From Diploscapter coronatus (taxonomy: Eukaryota; Nematoda; Chromadorea; Rhabditida; Rhabditidae), in the NCBI GenBank assembly GCA_964036155.1, contig OZ038422.1, positions 44,725,201 to 44,789,200 of the forward strand: 64,000 bases of DNA. The letters are read 5' to 3'. The number at the start of each line of letters is the position of its first letter. Positions within the stretch are counted from its first letter, which is position 1. Position numbers and translations under genes: made by a program. A model generated the notes under the pieces. It was given only the letters and a program-made list of their open reading frames with translations. It searched no databases and was not told the origin of the DNA. Below are positions 48,564-59,777 of this stretch, one piece after another.

Positions 48564-49549
48564 TTAGTCAATTTCATCTATGTAGGTTTCTCTGCAATCA
48601 CAACATATACCACAGCAAATCCCTAGGCTAAACCAGCACAATGCCGAACAGCATGACATTCTAAATTCAAGTTGAATGACAATTGAATTTTATATGAAAC
48701 TTACTCGTTATTGCATAAACAACAATAAATATTACAGCAAATGCATAGTAGTAGTAACGACCCAACTATTGAGCCAAGTATAATCAGAACTATAGATTCT
48801 GTACTTAATTCCGGTTGTCGCAATGGATTTTCTAAATATTGGGTTTGCTCATAATTTTTGCATAGGTTTGCATGATTCTCAAAAATGTTTCTCGTTCTAG
48901 TTTTGCAGGATAATTGATTCAAGATTGTGTCCGAATAAAATCTCAGTTATAGTTCTACATAACCACGATAATAATATAGCTTATCATTCAATGGGTTTTA
49001 AGAAGAGTTTTTTGTTACTTTTTCAAAATCGACTCAAAATTATCGAAAACCTAATAATCATCAAATATTTCTTCATTATTTCGAGCAAAAAATTGTTATA
49101 AATTACCGATAAATTGAGACGAAGGAAATTCTGTGAAAGTTGAGAAATGCAAAATGTGTATTGCGTAATTTGGAATGGTCGTAAAAGCCATCCTTTGAGT
49201 TAATAAAATGCTGTATTTTTGTTTGCAAATAGCGCACTAATTTCCATGCATCGAATGTTCGTGGTTTTTATTTCGTCTCAATTGGTTATTTATTGACGAT
49301 GCGTGAATTATTTTTACCTAGACTGCAGTCGTCTCCAACCCAATCTCCTTCATAACACGAACAGAAATATTCGAATTTCGAAGTATCATTTTGTGCATAC
49401 CGTAATTCGCATAAACCTCTGTGATTGCAATACGAAAGGTTTTTGCAATTTTCCTTCGATATCTGGTGAGGAGCAGTTTCAACAGAAACTAGCAAATAAA
49501 AAACAGCACAAATTAATGTCGAAGGAAATAGGTTTGCTAATAAAGGCAT
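48564..49549 (-). CDS. EGF-like single-pass membrane protein, cluster member 4
   Basis: Signal peptide (MPLLANLFPSTLICAVFYLL), then APHQISKENC and a six-Cys EGF-like domain: CKNLSYCNHRGLCEL, an N-glycosylation site NDTS, and FCSCYEGDWVGDDC. A separate exon carries the transmembrane segment, IVLIILGSIVGSLLLLCICC, and a Cys-rich juxtamembrane stretch; the last exon gives a tail starting MSCCSALCWFSLGICCG and ending TYIDEID. Phases join. An upstream in-frame Met near 49660 would make a longer hydrophobic N-terminus; the inner Met was preferred because it gives a normal signal peptide. It is one of four tandem paralogues in the same orientation. Confidence 0.78.
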
Positions 49550-49820
49550 GAAATAATTGATTAGTAACAAATAGAGAATGGAAATGAGGGGAATTATCGA
49601 TAAGAAAATGCTACGCAAAGTGGCACACGGAACATTTTTTTTTAATTTGTTTCGTTTCAAAAAATTATCCTTTCATAACTTTGTATAAATAAAACCCTAA
49701 TAGTGTTAATAAAACATGCAAATTATGGCAAAATCCATTGTTTATTGATTTAAAAAAAGTTATTCTTAAAAAGCATTTCATAATAATTTTTATCGATTAA
49801 TTTTCCAAGAAATCTCGATG

Positions 49821-50394
49821 TCATTTTTCATAGAAGCATGACATGCATAGATCACATATTACACAAAAATCTTGGCGACACTGTTTTCCTCGATCCCTAA
49901 ATTGAATGCAGTAATTTTACGAATTCGACGAAAGCTTACTTTGAAAATATGCAGCAGCATATACAACATATTGAAATGATTGCGAGTGATCCAATTAATA
50001 ACGCATAGAGGGCTATTTCAAAGATACTAACTGGAGGATTGTCGACAACTAAAATATTTTTGAAAATTAATTTATAGATGAAAATATTTTTAACTCCAAA
50101 TTTAAACGTATTTACATAACAGTCAAATAAATTCTTACCTACAGCACAAGTCCTGCCAGCAAAGCCTCCGTAGCAACTGCACATGTATTCCGTAGAATTT
50201 GCATTATTCGATTCGGTTACATTGCTTGTTGTATTGACAACGCAAAATCCTCGATAATTGCACAGATACAAATGTTCGCAATGCTCTTTTGCTACCTGGT
50301 GTGGGTGAGAGTTTACGAATTTAAATAAAAATATCATTAGCAAAGTAGAAATGGAAGAAAGTAATTTATTAGAATTCAAGGGGAATATCATCAT
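49821..50394 (-). CDS. EGF-like single-pass membrane protein, cluster member 3
   Basis: Signal peptide (LLSSISTLLMIFLFKFVNS), HPHQVAKEHC, and an EGF-like domain (CEHLYLCNYRGFCVV, several N-glycosylation sites, YMCSCYGGFAGRTC). Unlike its neighbours, the EGF domain is not split by an intron before the fifth Cys. The transmembrane exon contains IALYALLIGSLAIISICCIC followed by CC. The final exon, joined in phase 2, encodes a short Cys-rich tail ending CMSCFYEK. The arrangement of signal, EGF, membrane span and Cys-rich tail matches its neighbours. Confidence 0.78.
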
Positions 50395-50635
50395 TACTGA
50401 ATTATAACAGAGACTAGAAAGGCACGAGCAAATATTGATAAGAACTTGGTCTGAGTTAACATGAAGTGCTTTGAGGAAAGATTATGTCGGAAAGAAGTTG
50501 ATAAATTCTATAAATGGCAAAAAATAGTTTGGAGATTGGTGCACATTAATTATAAATTTGTATGACCTTTAAGTTTGTTTAAAAAAATTATTTTTTAAAT
50601 CGACAAATTGGAGAAATACAAGATCATAACTATTT

Positions 50636-51247
50636 TCAACAATGTTCAAATGACGCACAGAAAGCAGAGCAAGTTGCAGCACAACACATTGGAAGTGATT
50701 TTCCATTTTTGTCTCTAAATTAGTAGGAATTTTGATTTTTTAAGCATTGTTTTAAGTCCGTACTTGGAAAATAAACAGCAACAAAGATTAATTCCTAGTA
50801 TAATACCAACCACAATCGACCCTACTAGAAGTGCAAACTTAAAACGTGGAGATATTTGAATTGTCGTTTCTAAATTGAAGATAAGAACTTGTATTCACAA
50901 GATTAAAATTATGAATATAAGAAGGTAATATTAAAAATCATGAAATATTTGTGAAAACTATGTGTTAACTTACCTATTATACAATCATTGCCAATGAATC
51001 CCTGAAAGATTCAAATACCTGAGGAAAATTGATTTTCTAATCATACCTCATAACATCGACAGAAATATTCAGCATCACTTCCACTCGTTGAGTTTCTGAC
51101 TTCGCAGATTCCTCGATAATTACAGTACTTCAGATGTTTGCAATGCTCTTTAGATATTTGGTGTGGGGCACTTTCCACAATTGCGAATAAAAACAAATTG
51201 ACCCAGATAAGGGCCGAATATAATAATTTCCTTAGCTGGCGATTCAT
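50636..51247 (-). CDS. EGF-like single-pass membrane protein, cluster member 2
   Basis: Signal peptide starting MNRQLRKLLYSALIWVNLFL, then SAPHQISKEHC and an EGF-like domain: CKHLKYCNYRGICEVRNST, YFCRCYE, and in the next exon GFIGNDC. The transmembrane exon has FALLVGSIVVGIILGINLCC. The last exon, in phase 2, encodes KNGKSLPMCCAATCSAFCAS before TGA. It is closest in sequence to member 4 (shared APHQISKE motif), consistent with tandem duplication. Confidence 0.78.
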
Positions 51248-51646
51248 CGCATCGATCAAGCAATGAATAGAAACTGGGGGGAAATAGAAGCGATAAGAAA
51301 CCGAAATTGCAAACAGCGAATTTTTGGCACTTTCCTTGAGTAGATTATTCTTACAAACGCACTCCAAAACTGTTCAGAAACACGAATGACGCAAATTACG
51401 TGTGATTGGGGCATGGATTACCATGTAAATCTGCGAAAAATCCTCCAAAATTTCTACATGCATTATTAAAACAAAGAAATTTTAGAGCTTTCTGTCTAAC
51501 AATACAATCTTAATTTGGATTACTTAACTGCAAAATTTCATTGCTTTAAAAATGGGAATTTTTCATTTAACTTCTCCCTTCCGAATATTTTTCTGTAACA
51601 CAGATCTCACTTATTTATTCAAGAAATGAAAATAATTTATAAAGAT

Positions 51647-51785
51647 TCATCTCGGTACAAAATCTGATGCTTTTGCGCCACAACACCCGATCAGACAGCA
51701 CATGAGGCATCCCGATATGCAGCAGTCGCGGGAGCACTCCTCCCAACAGGCTCGTGCCGTGGTCATTCGCGATTTGTCTCGGATT
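51647..51785 (-). CDS. Candidate alternative terminal exon (distal) for EGF-TM member 1
   Basis: After an ACGTTTAG acceptor, a phase-2 join gives KIRDKSRMTTARACWEECSR, DCCISGCLMCCLIGCCGAK and SDFVPR with TGA at 51649-51647. Like the other two it ends near a PR or SP, is Cys-rich, and lacks its own upstream EGF exons. It could alternatively be the remnant of a deleted cluster member. Confidence 0.55.
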
Positions 51786-52133
51786 CTAAACGTGCATTTT
51801 TCAATCTATTTATTCTTGACATAGAAATTTTATCCTATCATCATGGCGATTCATAATCAAAAAATATAATAAGACTATTACAACTGACTAAAAGTGACTT
51901 GTTCGAAAGATTCCACAGTTGATTTAATCGGGAAATTTCACCTTCTGATAATGGCACCTCATTGTTATCTTCTCAGAAGAGAATCAACTTTTCAAAACGT
52001 GCGGCTGTACAACCCTTCGAGCAAGCCAATGCTATTGCAAATGCTAATTTACAAAGATCTTTAAACAAAACTTTTAATCATCAGCTCCAATGCAATGTAG
52101 CGAGTAAAAAATAATTGAGATTGGTGAAATAAT

Positions 52134-52266
52134 TCAAGGCGACAAAGGAATATGAATTCTTTCTCGTTTGCAACAGTAGCAGCAGCAAGAGAGGCACAGT
52201 GTCAAGCATAAAATCGAGCAGAGTAAACAGCAGCCATCATTACATTTGCTGCTACTACACATCTTT
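52134..52266 (-). CDS. Candidate alternative terminal exon (middle) for EGF-TM member 1
   Basis: After a TAAATCTAG acceptor, a phase-2 join gives KKMCSSSKCNDGCCLLCS, LCLTLCLSCCCYCCKR and a tail IHIPLSP with TGA at 52136-52134. An earlier acceptor, GGTTTAG, would also keep frame. The encoded tail is the same style as the proximal one, and no EGF or transmembrane exons of its own lie in front of it. Confidence 0.55.
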
Positions 52267-52455
52267 CTAGATTTAGTTTTAATTCTAAACCATGACTCAT
52301 AAATTTATGCTTGAGGAAAGTTGGGGCATAAGTATTCTACCATATAATTAAAAAAAAAAAAAAACGATTTCAATCAAAATAATTTTCCAACACTTGTTTC
52401 GTGTTGCGAAATTACGATTATAGAAGGAAACGTAAACTAGAGGGTGAAGAATGAA

Positions 52456-53360
52456 TCAGCGGGGTCCAATAAGATTCGGAGTTTCGCCCCTACAACAACA
52501 GCAACACCAAAGACAGCATAGGACACAAAGCACTATGGGACCACAGCAACAACGACCGCAACATTCCTCAGAGCAATTGCCACAACTCTCTCCACTCGAT
52601 TTATTTCGTGCTCTGAAGTTCCTTTTAATTTAGCCCAACGAATACAATAGCACCTTGCAAATGTATTTTTCAAACTATAAATTGCGAAATGACAATATGC
52701 CTTCTCTTACAATTGGAACAATGGCAAAAATTTGGTGATGCCTTGTTAGGTAGGGGTGAGTGACATGAGACAGCGTGAAAAATTCGTTCCGCTTAACACA
52801 AATCGCTTCGTAATTTGTAGTCTGTCTCTCTATTAGTAGTAAAAATCACTCACTTTCCAACAATAATACAGACGAATACAACGAAGAGACTTCCCACAAT
52901 CACACCCACAGGAATCAATAGCCTCATTGGGTCGGTTTTGATTTCTGAATTACAAAAATAGCATTTTTAAATCTAATCGCTTTTTTCTATTTATTAAAAC
53001 TTACCTGTTTCACACATTACGCCACTATATCCCTAAAATTTAGAAGTAGAGGAAAAAATTCAAATTAAAGCTAAAATTAGTATAAAATAGTAGGTCATTT
53101 TTGTTATTATTCTTTTATTAGATTCGGATAATTGAAAATATCGATTTTAAATACTATTAACTCACCTGATGGCATAAACAATAGAAGGTGTTTGGATTTT
53201 CTGCCGCATCAGTAATATTTACTTCACAATAGCCCTTGTAATTGCAGTGGTCTAAATGCTTGCAGAATCGCATCGGCTTCGGACGCCACGAGCCGAGTTC
53301 GCGATATCCATTTGCATATTCAACTAGAATAAGTACAAGGATTGTTGAAAGTAATTTCAT
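52456..53360 (-). CDS. EGF-like single-pass membrane protein, cluster member 1 (proximal tail form)
   Basis: Signal peptide MKLLSTILVLILVEYANG, then RPKPMRFC and an EGF-like domain: CKHLDHCNYKGYCEVNITD, TFYCLCHQ, and GYSGVMCET in the next exon. The transmembrane exon has LLIPVGVIVGSLFVVFVCII and ends in a phase-2 donor near 52854. The proximal terminal exon, 52456-52612, joins in frame and encodes a strikingly Cys-rich tail (CGNCSEECCGRCCCGPIVLC, then more Cys) ending TPNLIGPR. Two further exons downstream could replace it (listed separately). The plus-strand CAG-rich open frame at 52451-52633 is the shadow of this exon. Ligand and role are unknown; the tail may be palmitoylated or act as a second membrane anchor. 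Confidence 0.75.
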
Positions 53361-54305
53361 TTTGACTTTGTTGGGGAATTAGACAACTGGGGTGCAGGGC
53401 AGTGGAAGCATGGCTGGAAGTATTGATAAGACTGATTGCTCGAAATGGCAGAGACATGACTCTATTTGATATGCCAAAGGAGATACGATGAACTTCATGA
53501 AAAATATTATTGAGCACACAGATTAGTTTATTTTAACTTTGCTAAAATGTCATATAGACGGTGACAAGCAAAAGTTTGAAAGAGAACACGACTTAAAAAA
53601 ACAATTAAAACATTCCTTAATTACTGACCAAGAAAGATTCTGACAGTTTTTTTTTTGTATATTAATGATCACGAAATAAGTGTAAAATTGCAATAAAATA
53701 AGTTAATTGAGAGCAGGTGAATCAGAAATTATCACAACTCATTATTTTCACGCGTTTTTTCTCTACTGTAAATGAGCATTGAAACCTTTAATTTTAGGAG
53801 TGATACTCATTTCAGAGTTAAGTTAATATTGAATTAAATTATTTATTACTACAGCCTTGTGAGAAAGTAACGGATTAATGTGGTATTGTTAGAAATAGGG
53901 CCTTTAGCGTTGTTGCTAGTAGTTCAATTACTCTAATTCTATTTGTAATTTGTTTTATTAAAAATAGGTTGATTAACTTGACAATAGTCGATAAATGGGA
54001 AGAGAAGAAGGAGCCTCGATATTTTTTTTGGAAAAGTCTCTTATAAACCCTGACACAAATGTATGAAAACATCCCTCTTTATCAAATTGAATTAAGGTAA
54101 TTTATATGAAGGAAGCGAATCGATATTTTGAAATTCTACGTGGATTCGCAATTTAAAAAAATCTGAAAAAAATAAAAGTAATAGAAATAAAATTAAGGAG
54201 TAAAGTAATTCCGTACAGGTATAACACAAAGATTTTACTCCACTATCGTTGATTCCACATGTAAATTGAATGATTTTGAATCGATACTGCTGGGATAAGA
54301 AATCG
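53361..54305. other. Intergenic spacer
   Basis: AT-rich region between the EGF-TM cluster and the F-box gene, both on the minus strand. It should hold the promoter of cluster member 1. No element recognised. Confidence 0.5.
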
Positions 54306-56604
54306 CTATCCGCAACTGTTGCTTAGGTGCATCGATTTTGTAGCTAAATTCATTTTTCGAATATTATATTTCACAAACAATGACTTCCTGTAGTTACTAT
54401 ATTTGTGATAATCATTCACAGTCCAGGTGATACTTGGAATAGTTCTTAGAACATCTTCGACAATGTCCCATTTAAGGGGACCACTCGCATCGCAAAGATC
54501 ATCGAAGCGCCAATCCTCTCTTTCACAAGGGTTTGCTGATAATAAGCTCTGAATTTCGATTCATAATAAATCGAAGATAGGAAAATAGCAAACTTTTATA
54601 AACTCGCGGAGGTTCATGGTCCCTTTTGTTATCCAGATTCTTTTCACGGCTAATCTTGGAATCTCAACGAAAGATGGGTCGTCCATGTTATGGAGACAAA
54701 TATTTTGCATACCCTAAAATTATTTTGAAAAATGTATTTAATTTGGAAAACCTTATTTGGATCCTGTATCATACTTATCATTTTATAAGCGAATTTAGGA
54801 GCTTTCATACTTATAAACTCGACGCCTAAACTTCCATTTCTATTTGAGAAATTTCAGAAATGTGTCGATTTTACCGCTCCTAAGAAATGGAGAGTTTTCG
54901 ATCTTCTTCTGATCTTCCAATTCAAACACTAAATCATCACAATAAATATTCGCTTGTCCATTGACAACTCGAGCCAAATCTAGTCCACTTATTAGCTCCC
55001 AAAATTGAGCACGATTGCAGTTGTCCTAAAATATTGATTTAAAATAAAAAATCTTAGAGATTCAGTTTTGAGTATTCGGAATCGACGTCAATATTGATTT
55101 TGAATTGAAATTAAACTATGAATAGATTTTTTAAACTCCAAATCCGAAAACATAACTCTGAGACCAAAGTCCATGAACTCCTATTTCTTAATCAACTAAT
55201 GAATTCAGAAGAAACAACTTTTTCAAACATATTTTTCCAAAATCAAACAAACTTACAATTCTCATCACGACTCTAGATTTGGCCAGCAATAAGTGCAGAG
55301 CTATTGGAACAGGATAGACATAATCTATTTCAGCCTTGTATCGAGCATAAGCCTCTTTGTATTCATCTGAAGGTTGAGAATACTGACACATTCCGTCATC
55401 ATCATTGAATGGTCGAACTGGCACTTTATCTAAAAATTCCAAATTTTAGAATAAACAATTTCGTGGCTATGTTGAACGCACAGTTCTGAATCTTAATAAG
55501 AAGTTTAGAGTGGTTTTTCTCATCTTCGTTTTCATATTTCTTCCGATCCTGATAATTTCGGGTACAGACTAGAGTGTTGTATGCAATTGATTCCCAATCG
55601 CCATTTCGCATTCGTTGTACACCCAAACGGGATTTAAACTCGTTCTGAAAGAATGATCAAGGGGATATAGTTTGGAATTATCTAGGCATCGAAAATTCTG
55701 CAAATATTTTCAACAGTTTCAGAATCTAGTAATTAGGCATTTTTGCGCTATTTTTGCTCGTTGATTTTCTGTTCTCAAAATAACGCAAAGAGAAATCCGT
55801 CTTTTCTATAGTAAGGAACTTTTGATAAACTCGCCAATTTTTTTCCTAAACAACAAGAGCATACCACTTTATCGTCAGAAGAAGGGTTGATCCTGCAATA
55901 AGTAACATGAGAACGAGGAGACAGTCCAAATGGAAGATGCTTTCTGACGATCGTTTTCATCCTCTTGTTCAGAAGGGCTAGTTGCTCGATATCGACGTAG
56001 CTCAAAAATTGACAAATGTGAAGAAGTAATTCTACAGGCAGTCCCAATAGAATAAGTGTCTAAAAGACTGAAATAAAATTCATTTTCAAATTAGAATCAT
56101 GCCTGATCAGACGAATTATTGCTTTTCAGTTGTGTATTCGCTAGTTGCTCTTTGAACTTGAGCATTTCACTGAATTATTCAAATTTATGTAAAAATGAGA
56201 TGTGTAAAGGTTTTGATAGCTTGTTTCGGGAAAAAAACGTCGTTTATTGAAATGCTCAAAATGTGCATTCTATTCTTTCCATTCCTCAACCCAGATCTTT
56301 GTTCACACAACATTACGCAATGTTGCAGTTTGTGTTCCTTTCATCTTTGACTAAAACATGAAGCTTTAAAATCAGATATTTAACTCAAAGAGAGTTCATA
56401 TTCAAAATTTTCACTCCACCTTTCTTACAAGTTTTTTATTTGTTTTCGCAAAAAAGCGTTTCCAATTCATTTGCAAACTCACTTGTACATTGCTTTGTTT
56501 TTATTTCGTTCCTCTTCTAGCGATATTTTCATCATTTCCATTGTCTCCTGCATTTCCCGCATTTTATTCTGCATTGCTTCAAATTGTGCTTCCTTATCTT
56601 CCAT
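54306..56604 (-). CDS. Coiled-coil / F-box protein
   Basis: Probable substrate adaptor of an SCF ubiquitin ligase. The N-terminal exons encode a coiled coil: MEDKEAQFEAMQNKMREMQE, then METMEMM-type heptads and NEMLKFKEQLANTQLKSNN. The F-box follows: LGLPVELLLHICQFLSYVDI and ALLNKRMKTIV, with the usual LP..(L/I)...I..FL pattern that binds Skp1. Downstream exons (CSCCLGKKLASL, VQRMRNGDWESIAYNTLV, DKVPVRPFNDDDGMCQYS, VNGQANIYCDDLVFEL, WTVNDYHKYSNYRKSL) show no LRR, WD40, FBA or FTH signature that I can identify. Stop TAG at 54308-54306. Linking the coiled coil to the F-box needs a GC-AG intron (donor at 56102-56101), supported by matching phase; the F-box could instead start a shorter protein. 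Confidence 0.75.
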
Positions 56605-57118
56605 CTTGCACTCGATATTCTACCTAAACTTTCAAGTGAGTAAACTATATTGATTATGGGTTAGAAATTAAAGAACAGTTTAGTCTGAGATTAAAATCGA
56701 TCTGCCCAAACGTAGCCTACAGCCATAAGCATATTTGACTTTCTTATCATATTTTCTTTATTTGAAATATGACATTTGGACAATTTCTAAGCTATTCGTT
56801 TGAGATTATTCCATTGGCAAAGTTTGCCCCTAATCTTGCATTTCTTTATGTGCATTCAAAAATCAATAATCTATTTGCTATCTGAAGAAATTTATCGAGG
56901 GACATTTTCAGACCCTAATGTTGAAATACAAACATCGCTAAATGACTTGTGGAATTGGTTTGAAAAACTAAATAATCACTGAATCTAGTTTATAGGAAGT
57001 TATAATTGGCAAACATGGCTCAGAATTCTTCTGGTTCTAAACAAATGGAGTAAGTTTTGTGGATTTCAAAGCTGAATATTAAAAAATTCTAAACTCGATC
57101 AGGAAATAGCAAATAGAG
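56605..57118. other. Divergent intergenic region with a possible 5' exon
   Basis: Between the F-box gene (-) and the SNTX-like gene (+). An ATG at 57015 begins a short frame (MAQNSSGSKQM) ending in a good GTAAGT donor, but no acceptor joins it in frame to the next exon, so it is probably untranslated or an upstream ORF. Confidence 0.4.
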
Positions 57119-59306
57119 ATGGGAAAGGTTATAAAAAATCTTGACAAGTTGAGATCATTGAGAACTGTGATAAATTACTTGAACTTATATAATACTGCTG
57201 AACATCCATATCTTGACTGTCTTAGAATTGACTTGGATGAATCGATGATAACTCGACAATCCCTGGGAGTTTCTATGAAATTGGGCCAGATGTATGATGC
57301 ACACAGAGACCAGTATTGGACAGGATTGATATTTGGGAAGCAAGTACCTTCGGAGGCTGTTGAAATAACTGATAACCAGCACATTAGCAGGGAAATTGTA
57401 CACCACGATACTCTAGAGGAAAAATTCAATAAACTAAACATCGATCCGGAGCTCAAGGCGAGTATGATATACATATGTTCTATATGCTAATTCTTATCTT
57501 TTCGCATAATGTATCTTGAACACATTTCTTACTAAATCGTTGAAGAATTTTGATTAAAAATATTTTTTAAAAATTATTCAAAAGTTGAAAATTTTAGTTT
57601 TAATTCTAAAAAAAAAATACAGATCAGCCACGTCACGCGAACGATTGATGACTACATTGGCCACGGCAATTACATCAGATCTGTTTCGGATTCAGCTAGG
57701 GAAATCAGGATTTCGTTCGTTCTAAAAATAGATACAAAAGTATGGAATTTGAATCTAACAAATTTCTAATTCGAAGTTTTCCTCTGACAAATTTTACTGA
57801 CGATGGATTCAATTTCGTGATGCTCATAAAATTATGCAACTTTTCATGGTTGAAATATAACATTTCTTATTTAAAAAAAAGGATAAAAAATATCTAAACT
57901 TACCGTGTTTTCTAGTTTTGCAATTCTTCTAAATTATTCAGTACGAAACAATAATTGTGGACAATGTGATCAATCTGGTTCCATCAGATCCGAACATTCA
58001 ACACAGGTGCCCTAATTCAACACACTTTATTGCCGGCATTCAATGGGGAGTTATCGGCATTCTGATGCTGAAGTCAAAAGTCAATGAGTTGAACGATGAA
58101 GCGAACATCAGAGCAGCTTTGAAGGTTTGAATATCGAGTATATCAAATTTGTCAAATGAAATTCGCATTTTAGGCTAAATTGGCTGCATTGAAAATAAAC
58201 CCTGGAAGTAAGAAGAAGAATGACGATTCGAGCTATCCAAAGATTTCCAATAAAGACCTAAATATTGAATTCGAACTCTTCATCGCTAGGGAGTTTTATG
58301 AGCTTAGCGACCAGCCGAAGAATGTGGACGAGGCGGTCGAATTTATGCAGAAATTGCCTAGCTTGGTGGCAAAAGTGAACAATGGCAAGGGTACTGAAAT
58401 CAGCTACAGGATGCTTCATCTGAATGCCTGCAGGAAATACCTCTCTCTCAACAATCCAGCCAACCTTTCTTTCTATCCAACAGGTATGCTCGTATCAGTT
58501 TCATGAAATTTTCATCTTTCAAATAAACTCTAAAAATCATTTATATTTGTTAGTTACGTGACAAAGATTGGATTTTGAAGAATTAAAACCAAACTTGCTT
58601 ATCATAATTTTGACTATTATAATTCTAACTTAACTTTACCTATTCCAAAATAAAGTATAAATTTATTTCAGCGGACGAATTCATGATCGGTGAAATCGTG
58701 AAAGTTTTCGATGAACTGGACCAGAGTGAACAAGAGCTGAATGACATCCGATGTGACTTCAAGGGGTATTCATCTTGCATTCCAGATGAGGCTATCGAGG
58801 AAGTAGATCAGATGATCAAAGCCGTTGACAAGAGTCGATCTGATATTGGCATTATGCAAATGCAGTCGGTTGTAAAGAAAATTCGAATGGGAAATAGTGA
58901 TAAAGACAAATTGCGAGAAGTTATCGATCGATACGGGAAAATGTCGATTTCTCGATCTTCAATTGAAGCATTTATCAAATCCCTTGGAGTATTCATTGAG
59001 AAAATCAACTATATCGCAGAATTACACAAAAAGAGTGCATATTTCGTGGCCAAAAATTCCTCACTTCATGCTGAGATCAAGAAGCACAAGCTTAAGGAGT
59101 TCTACATTTTCTTCTGCTCATGGAATAAACTTGACAAATCGTCAGCTCTGCTCAACAAATTTAGTGAATTATTGCTCTCGAAGAAATTGAAATGTGTATT
59201 CGTGGATATGGACTGTAAACCTCAAATATCCCAAAAGGAGTTTCCCCCTGAAGATAACACGATATATCTGCATAAAGACAGGAAATATGTACCGCTAGAT
59301 TTTTAA
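57119..59306 (+). CDS. Stonustoxin-family-like (SNTX/MACPF-type) protein
   Basis: Exons: 57119-57457, 57623-57739, 57942-58124, 58174-58483, 58672-59306, joined in phase to about 527 residues with no signal peptide. The N-terminal part carries the family hallmark SLGVSMKLGQMYDAHRDQYW, and a later exon carries HFIAGIQWGVIGILMLKSKV, equivalent to the family's conserved THVVTGI-type strand. A helical, charged middle follows, and the C-terminus resembles the thioredoxin-like domain of these proteins (KEFYIFFCSWNKLDKSSALL, CVFVDMDCKP, IYLHKDRKYVPLDF). Members in many non-venomous animals are cytosolic proteins of unknown role, so pore formation should not be assumed; the amphipathic segments cannot be judged by eye. 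The first intron appears to be GC-AG. The start follows an acceptor-like GATCAG by 16 bases. AATAAA at 59375-59380. Confidence 0.75.
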
Positions 59307-59777
59307 TCCATGTTTCCTTTTTTATAGCAACTACCTCATTTTATTGTGAGCATTTAAAATGGCATTTTATAATTAATAAACCTTTTTTATGGTTTTAAAG
59401 GTTATTTTCTCGAATAAATTCGATCTATTATGGGCTAAAATGGTGTTGGTAATTTTTGTATAATGAGGAAACAAATAGTTATTGGCGAATTTCATGAAAT
59501 TCGAGGAAATATTGCTTCAATTCAATGCTCAACATTTTTTCCGATTTCATTCGTCTCCGCTTGTAAACAGTCAAATTCAAAAGCACATAATTTTCAGAAC
59601 AACCTGAGGAAAAGGTGTCATCAAAGAGGTGCGAATAAATGAATGGAAATTTCAATTGTTCATTTCATGCTTGAATTGAATGATGTTCGCTTTCATGTTG
59701 ATTTTTATTGTCTAGTCTCCAACCCTATATTCTTTTTGGGAATTTTCTTTCAAAGCGCTTTCAATCGTTCCTGGTCA
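59307..59777. other. Promoter region of peptide gene 1 (duplicated block)
   Basis: From about 59500 to the start codon it is nearly identical to 62360-62631 upstream of peptide gene 3. Both copies include TTGTAAACAGTC, which contains a forkhead-type GTAAACA core. Confidence 0.6.

Noticed and set aside
52451..52633. Plus-strand Gln-rich open frame (polyglutamine-like protein)
   Set aside because: It is the antisense of the Cys-codon-rich tail exon on the minus strand, which splices in phase and matches its paralogues; TGT/TGC read backwards gives ACA/GCA and CAA/CAG-rich codons.
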